Of a stretch of DNA of 40,205 nt, positions 40,187 through 40,205 are shown in pieces. The notes under the pieces were generated by a model. It saw only the letters and a program-made list of their open reading frames with translations, was not told where the DNA came from and ran no database searches. Origin of the DNA: Bacillota bacterium (lineage in GTDB: Bacteria; Bacillota; Clostridia; Peptostreptococcales; Anaerovoracaceae); assembly GCA_017432725.1 (NCBI GenBank), contig JAFRIQ010000010.1, positions 1-40,205 on the forward strand, read 5' to 3'. A program made the position numbers and the translations under genes. Each line of letters starts with the position of its first letter. The first letter of the stretch is position 1.

Positions 40187-40205
40187 TCAATTAAGAGTTT
40201 GATCC
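40187..40205 (+). rRNA. rrs: 16S ribosomal RNA, 5' end only
   Basis: AGAGTTTGATCC (40194-40205) is the universal 5' sequence of 16S rRNA, used as a primer site. By analogy with E. coli numbering, the mature end lies about seven bases upstream. The gene runs off the window. Confidence 0.9.

Overview
The window looks like chromosomal DNA of a strictly anaerobic, low-to-mid GC Clostridia-type Firmicute, with no phage or plasmid hallmark. The lineage is inferred from gene content: a class III (oxygen-sensitive) ribonucleotide reductase, PyrR-type pyrimidine control, the cdaA-cdaR-glmM c-di-AMP locus, long-form HPF, YhaM/RecD2, a UPF0182 protein, a Gx transporter with a NusG-II protein, and cell-surface B-repeat and SpaA-type proteins. 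I cannot name the genus. The last bases are the 5' end of a 16S rRNA gene, so the window probably stops at an rRNA operon where an assembly would break.

Layout. 1-3447: three minus-strand genes or gene pairs: an ECF sigma factor overlapping the start of a probable anti-sigma gene, and an XRE-TPR regulator overlapping an MFS exporter. A stand-alone tRNA-Lys follows (3448-3523). 3680-11351: a plus-strand operon of a very long zinc-ribbon/coiled-coil membrane protein, a UPF0182 membrane protein, a short-chain dehydrogenase and a CapA-like protein with three Cys/His knuckles. 11406-14466: nrdD with tandem NrdR boxes and a C-terminal glutaredoxin fusion. 14565-16161: lysoplasmalogenase-like protein and a lipid kinase. 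16220-16747: hpf on the minus strand. 16839-19887: NusG-II protein, Gx transporter, PnuC, AI-2E family protein. 20064-23759: a 1231-residue surface protein. 23818-27747 (minus): yhaM, recD2, comF, all overlapping. 27916-32810: cdaA, cdaR, glmM, a left-handed beta-helix transferase and nagB, which ties c-di-AMP signalling to amino-sugar and wall-precursor supply. 32982-35219: a SpaA/Cna-B pilin-like protein of mosaic composition. 35340-39745: a pyrimidine salvage island with tudS-like DUF523 and pyrR (minus), upp, a lipoprotein and the uracil permease (plus). 39746-40186: rRNA promoter and leader; 40187-40205: start of 16S rRNA.

The most coherent story is the uracil island. A DUF523 protein, the family that includes the thiouracil desulfurase TudS, is translationally overlapped with pyrR. 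Divergent to them are upp and a uracil permease whose leader contains a textbook-like PyrR attenuator: a CAGAGA hexaloop hairpin, an antiterminator and a terminator. Together they suggest import of uracil, or release of uracil from thiouracil, followed by conversion to UMP under PyrR control. Other points to follow are the NrdD-glutaredoxin fusion with no nrdG beside it, the giant coiled-coil protein coupled to UPF0182, and promoters nested inside terminator-like hairpins. No CRISPR array, insertion sequence or prophage gene was seen.
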